Shown: one piece after another, positions 1 through 5,493 of the stretch
How the letters are laid out: the number at the start of each line of letters is the position of its first letter
How positions within the stretch are numbered: position 1 is the first letter of the stretch
NCBI GenBank assembly: GCA_947588775.1
Contig: CANPZQ010000129.1
Coordinates: 1-5,493, forward strand
Direction: 5' to 3'
From: an uncultured Clostridia bacterium
GTDB taxonomy: Bacteria > Bacillota > Clostridia > Oscillospirales > Ruminococcaceae
DNA length: 5,493 bases
Translations under genes and position numbers: made by a program
Notes under the pieces: model-generated
Told to the model about the DNA's origin: nothing
What the model saw: only the letters and a program-made list of their open reading frames with translations
Database searches by the model: none

Positions 1-774
1 TACCATCGACGACAAAAGCAGGTTATCGGTGTTGTTTACGATAACGTTGCCGATTTTGTGCATAAGCATAGCTTTCATGTTCCTGACAATCCCCTGCTTC
101 TCCTCGCGGGGTATCGGCTGAACGTCCCTGTCCTTGAGATAGGGGTACATCTTGTCCGCCTTTTTCGCGACGGAGAGGTTGTTTAAAACCGTGCAGAGAA
201 GGTATACAAGAAGATACAGCACGAAATTGCGCGTCCATAGCAAAAGGACAATCTGCAAAACGTACTGTATCACCAAAAAAACGGTGTGGTAGAGCACGCC
301 GATGTAGCTCTGCTGATGAGCGTCGATGAGGGTTTTCTTGTATATCATCAGATAGGAAACCACCGAGTTCAGCAAATAGAGCAGGTATATCAGCGTGACG
401 TGCTTAACGTCGCCCGAATCGTTTACAAGATATGGCAAAAATGGCAGAACGCAAAGCCCGCCGACGGCGATTATCATCGCGACGGCGCGGTAGAGCCACT
501 TGAAGAGGCGCATTATCGACTTCTGCTTTTCGGTATCGCGGACGGCTATCGGCTTATAAAGGGCATAGGTCAACGCCGTGCCTACGCCAAGCTCGGAGAG
601 CGCGAGCACGTTTAAAATGTCGGTAAAAAGCCCGTTTATTCCGACATAGCTCTCGCTCAGGGTGTGGGTGAGGACTATTCGGGTCAGATAGCCCATCAAA
701 ATAGCAATGATTCTTGAAATCATCGCTATCGTGGTATTTCGGGCGGAATATTCGGTTCTGCTCTTTTCTGTCAC
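1..774 (-). CDS. Wzx-like polysaccharide flippase, N-terminal part (cut by window edge)
   Basis: This is an open frame of 258 codons reading off the left edge from a GTG at 774-772. It is a multi-spanning membrane protein of the MOP/MATE polysaccharide exporter type, which flips lipid-linked glycans or sugars across the cytoplasmic membrane. Visible signs are hydrophobic segments near residues 15-36, 48-72, 95-117, 127-148 and 158-200, and the motif SELGVGTALTYALYKPIA (60-77), which is typical of the second helix region of Firmicutes Wzx proteins. HKIGNVIVNNTDNLLLSS (239-256) matches the start of the second half of these proteins. A full protein is usually about 450-500 residues, so roughly half is present. 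The start overlaps the stop of the Stealth gene as GTGA, with a GGGGG ribosome binding site about 8 nt upstream, so translation is probably coupled. The family is clear; the exact substrate is not. Confidence 0.88.
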   Translation of the reverse strand, partial: MTEKSRTEYSARNTTIAMISRIIAILMGYLTRIVLTHTLSESYVGINGLFTDILNVLALSELGVGTALTYALYKPIAVRDTEKQKSIMRLFKWLYRAVAMIIAVGGLCVLPFLPYLVNDSGDVKHVTLIYLLYLLNSVVSYLMIYKKTLIDAHQQSYIGVLYHTVFLVIQYVLQIVLLLWTRNFVLYLLVYLLCTVLNNLSVAKKADKMYPYLKDRDVQPIPREEKQGIVRNMKAMLMHKIGNVIVNNTDNLLLSSMV

Positions 775-1820
775 TTATTTTCCCCCGCTGACTTTTCAAA
801 GGAAGATTTTTCCGGCAGGATTTCCTCAAACACCGCCGTAAGCTCCGCCTTAGTGCGTTCAAAGTCGAGCTTTTCGTTGGCGTCGTTTATACAAATTATC
901 TTTTTGCGGCGTTTTCTCAGCGCGTCGCAGAGCGCGGAATTGTCGTCGGACAGCTCGAAGTAGGAGAAGTCTTTTTGGAGGTTCGCGGGGCTGAAATTGC
1001 CGCTGAGCTTCTGCCAGTCCCTGACAAGATAGTCGGTCAGGTCGTCCTTGCTGCGGAAGCGGTGCATCGAGGTTTCCCGAAGAGCCGCCTCTTCCTTTTC
1101 CCAAAGCTCCGAAAAGCTCTTCTTACAGAACGGCACGGGGCCGTGGACGGTATAAAACCCCGTGAACTTCGGGAATGCAAGCTCCAAAAGATTGTAGAAA
1201 AAGTACATCGGCGGATAGCCGATTTTAAAATATTTCCCGGGCTGGGTGCGGACGTTCTCACGCTTGTCGAAATATTTAGCCAGAATAAGGGCGTTGTTTA
1301 AAAAAAGATGGGACATAACGGGGTTCGCGGGGTTTGCGACGACAGGCTGAAACGCGAGCATGTCGCGGGGCAGGCCGTCGCGGAAAAAGTAGGATTCATC
1401 GACGGGGCTTGTCAGATATATATCGTCGTTGAAATATACAAAATTCTCGGAAAGGTCTTTTATGCGGTGAAGATTCAGCTCAATCGGGTTGCAGTTAAAC
1501 GTCGGCAAAAACTCTTTCGGTATGAAATCCTCGTGGCAATCGATTTGCAGCTTCGGGCAGGAGGTATCGAGCCACTCGGGGAGGTGTCCCCATGTGACAA
1601 AATGGATTTTTCGCACCCACGGGGCGTATTTTTCCGCCGCCCGGAACCAGTATCTTAAAAGGCCGTAGTCGCGGTAACGCTCGTCGCGGGAATCTATCGC
1701 GGATAAATCCTCCGCCGAACCCTTTTCGATTCGCTCGTATTCGTTTTTCTGCTTCCGCCATGCGGGGTCGCCGCCGTCCACCCATGTGATTACAAAATCC
1801 GTGCCGCTGATGGTTCCCAC
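771..1820 (-). CDS. Stealth-family sugar-phosphate transferase (capsular polysaccharide phosphotransferase)
   Basis: The 349-residue protein carries the four conserved Stealth regions in order. CR1 is DFVITWVDGGDPAW (8-21). CR2 runs from about residue 49 to 150 with LRYWFRAAEKYAPWVRKIHF, LPTFNCNPIELNLHRI (105-120) and YFNDD (129-133). CR3 is near 223-272, and CR4 is KIICIND (307-313) through LPEKSSFE (335-342). Characterised members transfer a hexose-1-phosphate or GlcNAc-1-phosphate from a nucleotide sugar to a growing glycan, giving phosphodiester links. The length is normal for the family. There is no signal peptide or membrane segment, so it should act in the cytoplasm at the membrane face. 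The start is GTG (1820-1818). Its AAGGGGG ribosome binding site overlaps the TAA of the upstream GT2 gene, so translation is probably coupled. The family assignment is strong; donor and acceptor sugars are unknown. Confidence 0.93.
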   Translation of the reverse strand: MGTISGTDFVITWVDGGDPAWRKQKNEYERIEKGSAEDLSAIDSRDERYRDYGLLRYWFRAAEKYAPWVRKIHFVTWGHLPEWLDTSCPKLQIDCHEDFIPKEFLPTFNCNPIELNLHRIKDLSENFVYFNDDIYLTSPVDESYFFRDGLPRDMLAFQPVVANPANPVMSHLFLNNALILAKYFDKRENVRTQPGKYFKIGYPPMYFFYNLLELAFPKFTGFYTVHGPVPFCKKSFSELWEKEEAALRETSMHRFRSKDDLTDYLVRDWQKLSGNFSPANLQKDFSYFELSDDNSALCDALRKRRKKIICINDANEKLDFERTKAELTAVFEEILPEKSSFEKSAGENK

Positions 1821-1833
1821 GAAAATATCCCCC

Positions 1834-2610
1834 TTAAGAATTTCTCGGAATCGGCAGGGTTTCCTTCTTCATCACGCGGACCCGAAGCCATATCGCCAGA
1901 ATCGAGAAGAACATGTGCGCCATATAGACGACCGGCGCGAGGCCGCTGTGCATACTCTTGCCGGTTTCGCGGGCGTGCATAACGGCGGGGATTTCCTCTA
2001 TCCTATAGCCAAGAAGCGAGGTTTCGATAAGCATATTTGCGTCGGGGTATTTGAGGTCGAAGTGGGAGTAAATCGAGTAATAGAGAACCGTCCGGCGGTT
2101 CAGGCCCTGAAGCCCGGTGGTCGGGTCGGTGACGGTGTTTCCGGTGGTTATGTGAATAAGCTTGCGGAACGCGCTGATTGCGAACTTTTTCGCGCCCGAA
2201 ATCGGGAAGGACTGCCCGCCCTCAAGAAAACGGGAGCCCAGAACTATGTCGGGACAGCGGCCGTCTGCGTCCCTTTCGCGGAGCTTGTTGTAAAGGGCCT
2301 CTACGTTGCAGGCGTCGTGCTGGCCGTCGGAATCTATCTGGATGACGTAGCGGTAATTCCGGCGGATGGCGTATTTATATCCCGTCATCAACGCCGCGCC
2401 GTAGCCCATGTTATAGACGTGGCGGATAAGCGGAACGCCCTTTTCCTTGACAATCCGCCCGGTGCCGTCGGAGGAGCCGTCGTCGATTACGACAACGTCG
2501 GCGATTTTTGAAACGTCCTCGGCAAGAAGCCTGTCGAGAAAACGGCCGATGTTGGCCTCCTCGTTAAATGCCGGCATGATTATAAGCAGGTCTTTGGTAT
2601 GTCTTTCCAT
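1834..2610 (-). CDS. GT2 family glycosyltransferase, polyprenyl-phosphate sugar synthase type
   Basis: The 258-residue protein has a GT-A fold of the DPM1/DPG-synthase-like GT2 group. IIMPAFNEEANIGRFL (10-25) is the nucleotide-binding start and VVVIDDGSSDGT (39-50) the first acidic motif. NMGYGAALMTGY (67-78) follows, then QIDSDGQHD (91-99) with the metal-binding DSD. VTDPTTGLQGLNRR (160-173) and LKYPDANMLIE (186-196) fit the acceptor region of this subgroup. A hydrophobic stretch at about 225-246 probably attaches it to the membrane. Relatives move a sugar from a nucleotide donor to undecaprenyl or dolichyl phosphate. A DUF2304 gene two places upstream supports this, because GT2/DUF2304 pairs act together in streptococcal GacI/GacJ. 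The ATG lies 2 nt after the GT4 stop, with AAGGA about 12 nt upstream. Direct transfer to a glycan is the main alternative. Confidence 0.9.
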   Translation of the reverse strand: MERHTKDLLIIMPAFNEEANIGRFLDRLLAEDVSKIADVVVIDDGSSDGTGRIVKEKGVPLIRHVYNMGYGAALMTGYKYAIRRNYRYVIQIDSDGQHDACNVEALYNKLRERDADGRCPDIVLGSRFLEGGQSFPISGAKKFAISAFRKLIHITTGNTVTDPTTGLQGLNRRTVLYYSIYSHFDLKYPDANMLIETSLLGYRIEEIPAVMHARETGKSMHSGLAPVVYMAHMFFSILAIWLRVRVMKKETLPIPRNS

Positions 2611-2612
2611 AG

Positions 2613-3827
2613 TCAGTTACCGTCCTTCAAAAGGGAAACAAGCTTTTCAAGGTCGTTCCCCTGCTTCTGATATTTTCGGCTCGCCGCTTCGGCAAAGCGT
2701 TTTCGCTCGTCGGGGCGGGACATCAGCCATTCGATTTTTTCGGCGATGGCCTCTGGCGTAAGCTCGCAGAGAAGCCCGTCCTCGCCGTCCGTCACCTGCT
2801 CGCGGTTGCCGCTGCAATCCGAAACAAGCACCGTGCAGCCGAGAATCTGCGCCTCCTGAATGGCTATGCTCTTTCCCTCGAAGCGGGAGGCGTGAACGTA
2901 TAAATCCGTCTGCTTAAGATAGGGATAGGGGTTGTCGACGGCTCCAGCAAGGATAAAATCGTCCTTAAGGCCGAGCGAGGCAATCTTTTCCTCGAGCATC
3001 GCCCTTCTGTCGCCCTCGCCGAGGACGTACCAGCGGTAGCTTCCGCCCCTGTCCTTCAAAATTTTCAGCGCGTCGACCGATATTTCAAAAGCCTTTTGCG
3101 CCATTAGCCTGCCGACGGTCAAAATCCTCGTGCCGTCGAAATTATCTTTGAAGCCGCCGTCAAGGAGGGCTTTCCGCTTTATTTCCGAAACATCGAGAAT
3201 GTTCCGGAAAACGCCGGTTTTTTCGGCGCATTCGGGATAAACCTTCAGAAAGCTGTCCCTGACCTCGTCGGAAACCGTGAAAATACGGTCATAGGCGGCG
3301 TAGCAGCCCCTGTCGAGGCGGTGGGTATATCCCGCCATCCGGTAGTCGATATGTACGAAAGCGGCCTTTTTCCTCGCCTTTACGCGGTCGGCGACGTAGT
3401 AGGTCGAGCCGCCCTCGATATATGCGACCGCGAGGTCGTATTCTTTATCAGGCTTCGGCGCGCCCTCTGCGAAAACCCGCCAGAGAAGCTTGTCGGGGGC
3501 GAAGGCCTTGCGCTTTAACATGTCCGCGAGGTTAGAAATCAGATATGGCGCGAGCCTTATAAAATTAAAGCGTTTGAGAAGAGATATTGCCGCACCTTTA
3601 AAGAGCTTAAGCTTTCCCGCACCGCTCAATACCGAGGTTTCGTCGTGCTTTTTGTTGAGAACATGAACGTTTTCGGGGAGCTCGCGGAACATCTCCCCCT
3701 GAGCCGTTAAGACAAGAAGCGAAACGTCGTATTCGTCGGGGTCGAGGGTCCGCATAAGGGCTAAAAGCGCGGTTTCCGCGCCTGCGCGGCTGAAGGTGTT
3801 AATCGTGAACAGTATACTCTTTTTCAT
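2613..3827 (-). CDS. GT4 family glycosyltransferase
   Basis: This GT-B glycosyltransferase has 404 residues from the preferred ATG at 3827-3825. The N-terminal domain opens with KKSILFTINTFSRAGAETAL, the usual glycine-containing start of GT4 enzymes. FVHIDYRMAG (157-166) and FTVSDEVRDSFL (183-194) follow. The C-terminal donor domain has ILTVGRLMAQKAFE (235-248), LGEGDRR (269-275) and HASRFEGKSIAIQEAQILG (312-330). The last contains the EX7E pair (E317, E325) that binds the nucleotide sugar in retaining GT4 enzymes. The role is to add one sugar to the glycan on the cytoplasmic side. A TTG at 3848 in the same frame would add seven residues, but GAGG directly abuts it, and family members begin at MKK. 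The gene starts 29 nt inside the end of the DUF2304 gene, which suggests coupled translation. Sugar specificity cannot be read from sequence. Confidence 0.93.
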   Translation of the reverse strand: MKKSILFTINTFSRAGAETALLALMRTLDPDEYDVSLLVLTAQGEMFRELPENVHVLNKKHDETSVLSGAGKLKLFKGAAISLLKRFNFIRLAPYLISNLADMLKRKAFAPDKLLWRVFAEGAPKPDKEYDLAVAYIEGGSTYYVADRVKARKKAAFVHIDYRMAGYTHRLDRGCYAAYDRIFTVSDEVRDSFLKVYPECAEKTGVFRNILDVSEIKRKALLDGGFKDNFDGTRILTVGRLMAQKAFEISVDALKILKDRGGSYRWYVLGEGDRRAMLEEKIASLGLKDDFILAGAVDNPYPYLKQTDLYVHASRFEGKSIAIQEAQILGCTVLVSDCSGNREQVTDGEDGLLCELTPEAIAEKIEWLMSRPDERKRFAEAASRKYQKQGNDLEKLVSLLKDGN

Positions 3828-4224
3828 ACTCGTGAATCTCGCTTTCAACCTCGTTCAGCTCTTCCTCGTGCTTTGAAATCTGCTTGAGGAGCATTTCGTT
3901 TTCCTGATTAAGAAGCGACACCTGTATCGCGAGCTCCGTAATCTGGCGCATGAGCCGGGAAATCCTGACGCTGAAATAAAATCCCGCAATCAGAACGCTT
4001 ACGATTCCCGCAAAGGTTATAACAAGCGCGGACCAGCTTATTATACGGTTCCAGCCGAGGGGCTGCAAAAGTATTCCCGCAAAGATGAAGAGCACCGCGA
4101 CAATTCCCCAGAAAAGACAGAAGGATTCCGTCATGTGCTTTTTCGCGAGCGAAACCGTCGCCACGCCGAAAATTATAACGCCGACGATTATCAGCATCAC
4201 CTTGAGAATTATTCCCGCAACCAT
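3799..4224 (-). CDS. DUF2304-family membrane protein with C-terminal coiled coil (GacJ-like)
   Basis: This small 141-residue protein has three predicted membrane helices (about 4-26, 34-55, 63-86). A hydrophilic, Glu/Lys-rich C-terminal helix with heptad-like spacing follows (about 88-136). The layout, the TESFCLFWGIVAVLFIFAG segment (32-50) and the basic SVRISRLMRQITELAIQVSL stretch (85-104) fit the DUF2304 family. Its best known relative, GacJ of Streptococcus pyogenes, binds the GT2 enzyme GacI and stimulates synthesis of undecaprenyl-phosphate-GlcNAc. The GT2 gene at 1834-2610 is the obvious partner, although a GT4 gene lies between them. The ATG has GGAGG 7 nt upstream, starting right after the TAA of the peptidase gene. 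Family membership is judged by pattern and topology. The charged tail extends well beyond the third helix and looks longer than I expect for the family. Confidence 0.82.
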   Translation of the reverse strand: MVAGIILKVMLIIVGVIIFGVATVSLAKKHMTESFCLFWGIVAVLFIFAGILLQPLGWNRIISWSALVITFAGIVSVLIAGFYFSVRISRLMRQITELAIQVSLLNQENEMLLKQISKHEEELNEVESEIHEYEKEYTVHD

Positions 4225-4237
4225 AATTTGTCCTCCG

Positions 4238-4681
4238 TTATCCGTTTACTTTTTTGAAAAGCCTTTTTATTGAAGCGGCGGTTTTCGATACCGCGGGGCG
4301 CAGGGGCCGCATTATAAGCCAGATTCGGCTCAGAATCACATATGCCGGGTTTTTGACGGAAACCCGCTTCCCCTTTCGGACAAAGCCGGTCAGCACGCCT
4401 TTTATATGCTCCGCGGAGAGCGGGCCTTCGATTTCCTTCTGGTTGTCGCCGACCATGTAAAAGCCGTCGCGAACCTTCCAGATTCGGTGCAGGACGAGGA
4501 TTCCGCTGTCGCGGCGGTAGAGTATAACGTCGCCGCGCCGAAGCTTGGAAACGTCGGCGGGGGAAATTATCGCCTCGTCGCGGCCGGGAACGATAAGCGG
4601 GTACATGCTGTAGCCTTGGGGCTTCAGCTGGACCGTACGCCCGCTTAAAAGCAGGGCTTCGACGTCGGTTTTTTCAGGCAC
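4238..4681 (-). CDS. S24/S26 (signal-peptidase-like) family protein
   Basis: This 147-residue protein starts at a GTG (4681-4679) with GGAGG 11 nt upstream. The open frame continues upstream to 4843, but that AT-rich extension runs across the likely promoter and has low-complexity composition, so it is left out. LKPQGYSMYPLI (19-30) carries the nucleophile-type serine (S25). LRRGDVILYRR (47-57) is the beta-strand motif, VLHRIW (63-68) holds a histidine (H65), and VGDN (77-80) closes the core. Ser with His in place of the usual Lys resembles SipW/ER-type S26 enzymes. Unlike an exporting signal peptidase it has no N-terminal membrane anchor; only a weakly hydrophobic, Arg/Lys-rich C-terminal stretch (about 120-145) could touch the membrane. 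It is first in the glycan operon and divergent from a PqqD-like gene, so processing of a peptide leader is possible. The substrate is unknown. Confidence 0.82.
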   Translation of the reverse strand: MPEKTDVEALLLSGRTVQLKPQGYSMYPLIVPGRDEAIISPADVSKLRRGDVILYRRDSGILVLHRIWKVRDGFYMVGDNQKEIEGPLSAEHIKGVLTGFVRKGKRVSVKNPAYVILSRIWLIMRPLRPAVSKTAASIKRLFKKVNG

Positions 4682-4729
4682 CTGTAATACGACCTCCGAA
4701 AAAATTTCTATGAAATATCCGATGGTGCT

Positions 4730-4758
4730 ATTATAACATATTTTCAGTAAAAAATAAA
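4730..4758 (-). promoter_or_regulatory. Promoter for the six-gene minus-strand operon
   Basis: Read on the minus strand, TGTTATAAT (4738-4730) is a perfect extended -10 element. A weak -35-like TTTATT (4758-4753) lies 17 nt upstream. Transcription would begin near 4723, giving a leader of about 40 nt that contains the GGAGG ribosome binding site at 4697-4693 and ends at the GTG at 4681. This position is the main reason to reject the upstream extension of the peptidase frame. Confidence 0.68.
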
Positions 4759-4762
4759 GAGG

Positions 4763-4793
4763 TTTTTGCAAAAAATTCTCAAAAAATTTTTGA
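4763..4793. repeat. Two short A/T-run palindromes between the divergent promoters
   Basis: TTTTTGCAAAAA (4763-4774) is a perfect 12-nt palindrome. TCAAAAAATTTTTGA (4779-4793) is a perfect 7+1+7 palindrome. Their centres are about 18 bp apart and lie just upstream of the minus-strand -35 position. They could be binding sites for a regulator or intrinsically bent A-tract DNA. Chance palindromes are not rare in such AT-rich sequence, so a regulatory role is only a possibility. Confidence 0.35.
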
Positions 4794-4830
4794 TTGTGAA
4801 AAAAATTTTGTATAATTTTGCTTTTTCCTA

Positions 4831-4859
4831 TGGAAATCCGCAAAAAAATATGCTATAAT
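4831..4859 (+). promoter_or_regulatory. Promoter for the PqqD-like gene
   Basis: TGCTATAAT at 4851-4859 is a perfect extended -10 element. The hexamer 17 nt upstream, TGGAAA (4831-4836), is only a weak -35. Transcription would start near 4866 and leave a leader of about 24 nt before ATG 4890. A second possible -10, TATAAT at 4811-4816, has TTGATT (4790-4795) upstream, but the 15-nt spacing is short. Confidence 0.66.
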
Positions 4860-4889
4860 TGAAAAAAACATTCCGAAAGGCGGTGCGAA

Positions 4890-5493
4890 ATGAAACGAAG
4901 CGAGGGGTTTTTGCTTAAAAATGTCGGCGGAAGCCGCTGCCTCCTGCCCTACGGACGGGCGATTGCCGACCGCGCGAGGGGTACGACGCTCAATGAAACC
5001 GGCGCGTTTATCTGGGAGTATCTGGAAAACGAGCCGTCGCGGGAGGAGCTTACGCGGGAATTTATCCGTAGGTATTCTGACGGCGCGGAGGACGAAAAGG
5101 AGCTTCGGCGCGACCTCGACGGGTTTTTATCGGCGATGGTTTCGTGGGGATATATTGTCGGCGACCCGCCGGAGCCGAAGCTTCCCCCGAGAAACGCTGA
5201 GCTCGAAATCGCGGGGCTCGGGATTGCGCTGAGCTGTCCCGAAAATTTTGTCAAAAACGGCTTGCTAAAAAAATTCCGCAAAAAACCCGGGCGGGAGGAT
5301 ATGCGCGTAGGCGTTACGGTCGGCAAAACGGAGCCGGAGCCCTCGGGCAGGGAGGTTCTTAGGAGCTTCGACCTCGTGGTATACGAACGCGGCGGCTATC
5401 TTATGCTCTTTCCGTCGCTTTCAAAGATAAGCGGGGCGCGGCTTTCACGCGACGGGACACGGGCGGAGATATTCTGCCGCGACGATTCGGACG
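4890..5493 (+). CDS. PqqD-like domain protein with additional C-terminal domain (cut by window edge)
   Basis: This frame runs 201 codons from ATG 4890 off the right edge, with AAAGG 9 nt upstream. Residues 1-92 look like a PqqD/RRE-type winged-helix domain: GFLLKNVGGSRCLLPYGRA, then LNETGAFIWEYLENEPSREE (34-53), then DLDGFLSAMVSWGYI (75-89). The N-x-T-G-A-x-I-W-x-x-L core is the PqqD hallmark. PqqD proteins bind leader peptides and present them to modifying enzymes. After a proline-rich linker (93-100) a second domain begins with AELEIAGLGIALSC (103-116). It includes an FDLVVYERGGYLMLFPSLSK segment (160-179) and ARLSRDGTRAEIFC (183-196). This resembles the N-terminal part of HPr-kinase-like proteins found near PqqD genes, but no kinase P-loop is inside the window, so that is tentative. 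The gene is divergent from the S24/S26 gene and shares its promoter region. Confidence 0.8.
   Translation, partial: MKRSEGFLLKNVGGSRCLLPYGRAIADRARGTTLNETGAFIWEYLENEPSREELTREFIRRYSDGAEDEKELRRDLDGFLSAMVSWGYIVGDPPEPKLPPRNAELEIAGLGIALSCPENFVKNGLLKKFRKKPGREDMRVGVTVGKTEPEPSGREVLRSFDLVVYERGGYLMLFPSLSKISGARLSRDGTRAEIFCRDDSD

Larger units (their letters stand above)
4682..4889. promoter_or_regulatory. AT-rich divergent promoter region
   Basis: These 208 bp separate the peptidase-like and PqqD-like genes, which point away from each other. The stretch is rich in A and T runs, in sharp contrast to the GC-rich genes on both sides. It contains an extended -10 element in each direction and two short A/T palindromes between them. 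I see no convincing gene here. A 10-codon plus-strand frame at 4830 has no ribosome binding site and sits on the promoter. Control of both transcription units from this region is an inference from layout. Confidence 0.75.

Noticed and set aside
554..862. A 102-codon minus-strand frame spanning the Stealth/flippase junction
   Set aside because: It is a shifted reading of the two real genes; the GTG-started flippase frame explains the region with clear membrane segments and motifs.
286..1658. Several plus-strand open frames of about 110 codons (286-615, 975-1301, 1308-1658)
   Set aside because: All lie opposite the flippase and Stealth genes, show no family motifs, and lack convincing ribosome binding sites.
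1786..2511. A 241-codon plus-strand open frame opposite the GT2 and Stealth genes
   Set aside because: It is antisense to a well-supported GT2 gene, has no recognisable domain, and long opposite frames are expected in GC-rich coding DNA.
4740..4820. A rho-independent terminator in the A/T-run palindromes
   Set aside because: The palindromes have no GC-rich stem or real loop, and neither flanking gene ends there.
4830..4862. A 10-codon plus-strand frame (MEIRKKICYN) as a possible peptide precursor
   Set aside because: It has no ribosome binding site and overlaps the -10 element of the PqqD-like gene.
4949..5326. A 125-codon minus-strand frame opposite the PqqD-like gene
   Set aside because: It is serine/arginine-rich low-complexity sequence typical of a shadow frame, while the plus strand has a PqqD motif and a good ribosome binding site.
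4238..5493. Lasso-peptide cluster
   Set aside because: Lasso B2 proteases are transglutaminase-like cysteine proteases, not S24/S26 proteins, and no asparagine-synthase-like gene or precursor is visible in the window.

Overview
The window looks like part of a capsule or cell-wall glycopolymer locus from a Gram-positive, Clostridia-like bacterium (Firmicutes). The grounds are strong GGAGG-type ribosome binding sites, gene families common in Firmicutes (a DUF2304 protein paired with a family 2 glycosyltransferase, a Stealth phosphotransferase, a short S24/S26 peptidase-like protein), GC-rich coding sequence, and a very AT-rich promoter region. The species cannot be named from the sequence.

Layout: positions 1-4681 hold six genes on the minus strand, packed end to end. 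In transcription order they are a short S24/S26 (signal-peptidase-like) protein, a DUF2304 membrane protein with a coiled coil, a GT4 glycosyltransferase, a GT2 polyprenyl-phosphate-type glycosyltransferase, a Stealth-family sugar-phosphate transferase, and a Wzx-like flippase cut by the left edge. Gaps or overlaps between neighbours are 13 nt, -29 nt, 2 nt, 13 nt and -3 nt. With no visible terminator between them, this is almost certainly one operon. Positions 4682-4889 are an AT-rich divergent promoter region with an extended -10 element facing each way. Positions 4890-5493 hold the start of a plus-strand gene: a PqqD-like domain followed by an additional domain, cut by the right edge.

How they may work together (inference): the GT4 and Stealth enzymes would build a glycan or phosphodiester-linked repeat on the cytoplasmic face. 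The GT2/DUF2304 pair would make a polyprenyl-phosphate sugar, and the flippase would export lipid-linked material. The GT2 + DUF2304 + flippase set resembles the GacI/GacJ/GacK side-chain module of the streptococcal group A carbohydrate. The least explained part is the right end. A peptidase-fold protein with no N-terminal membrane anchor leads the polysaccharide operon, and it is divergent from a PqqD-like protein of the kind used for leader-peptide recognition. This suggests a peptide-modification or regulatory module joined to glycan synthesis.
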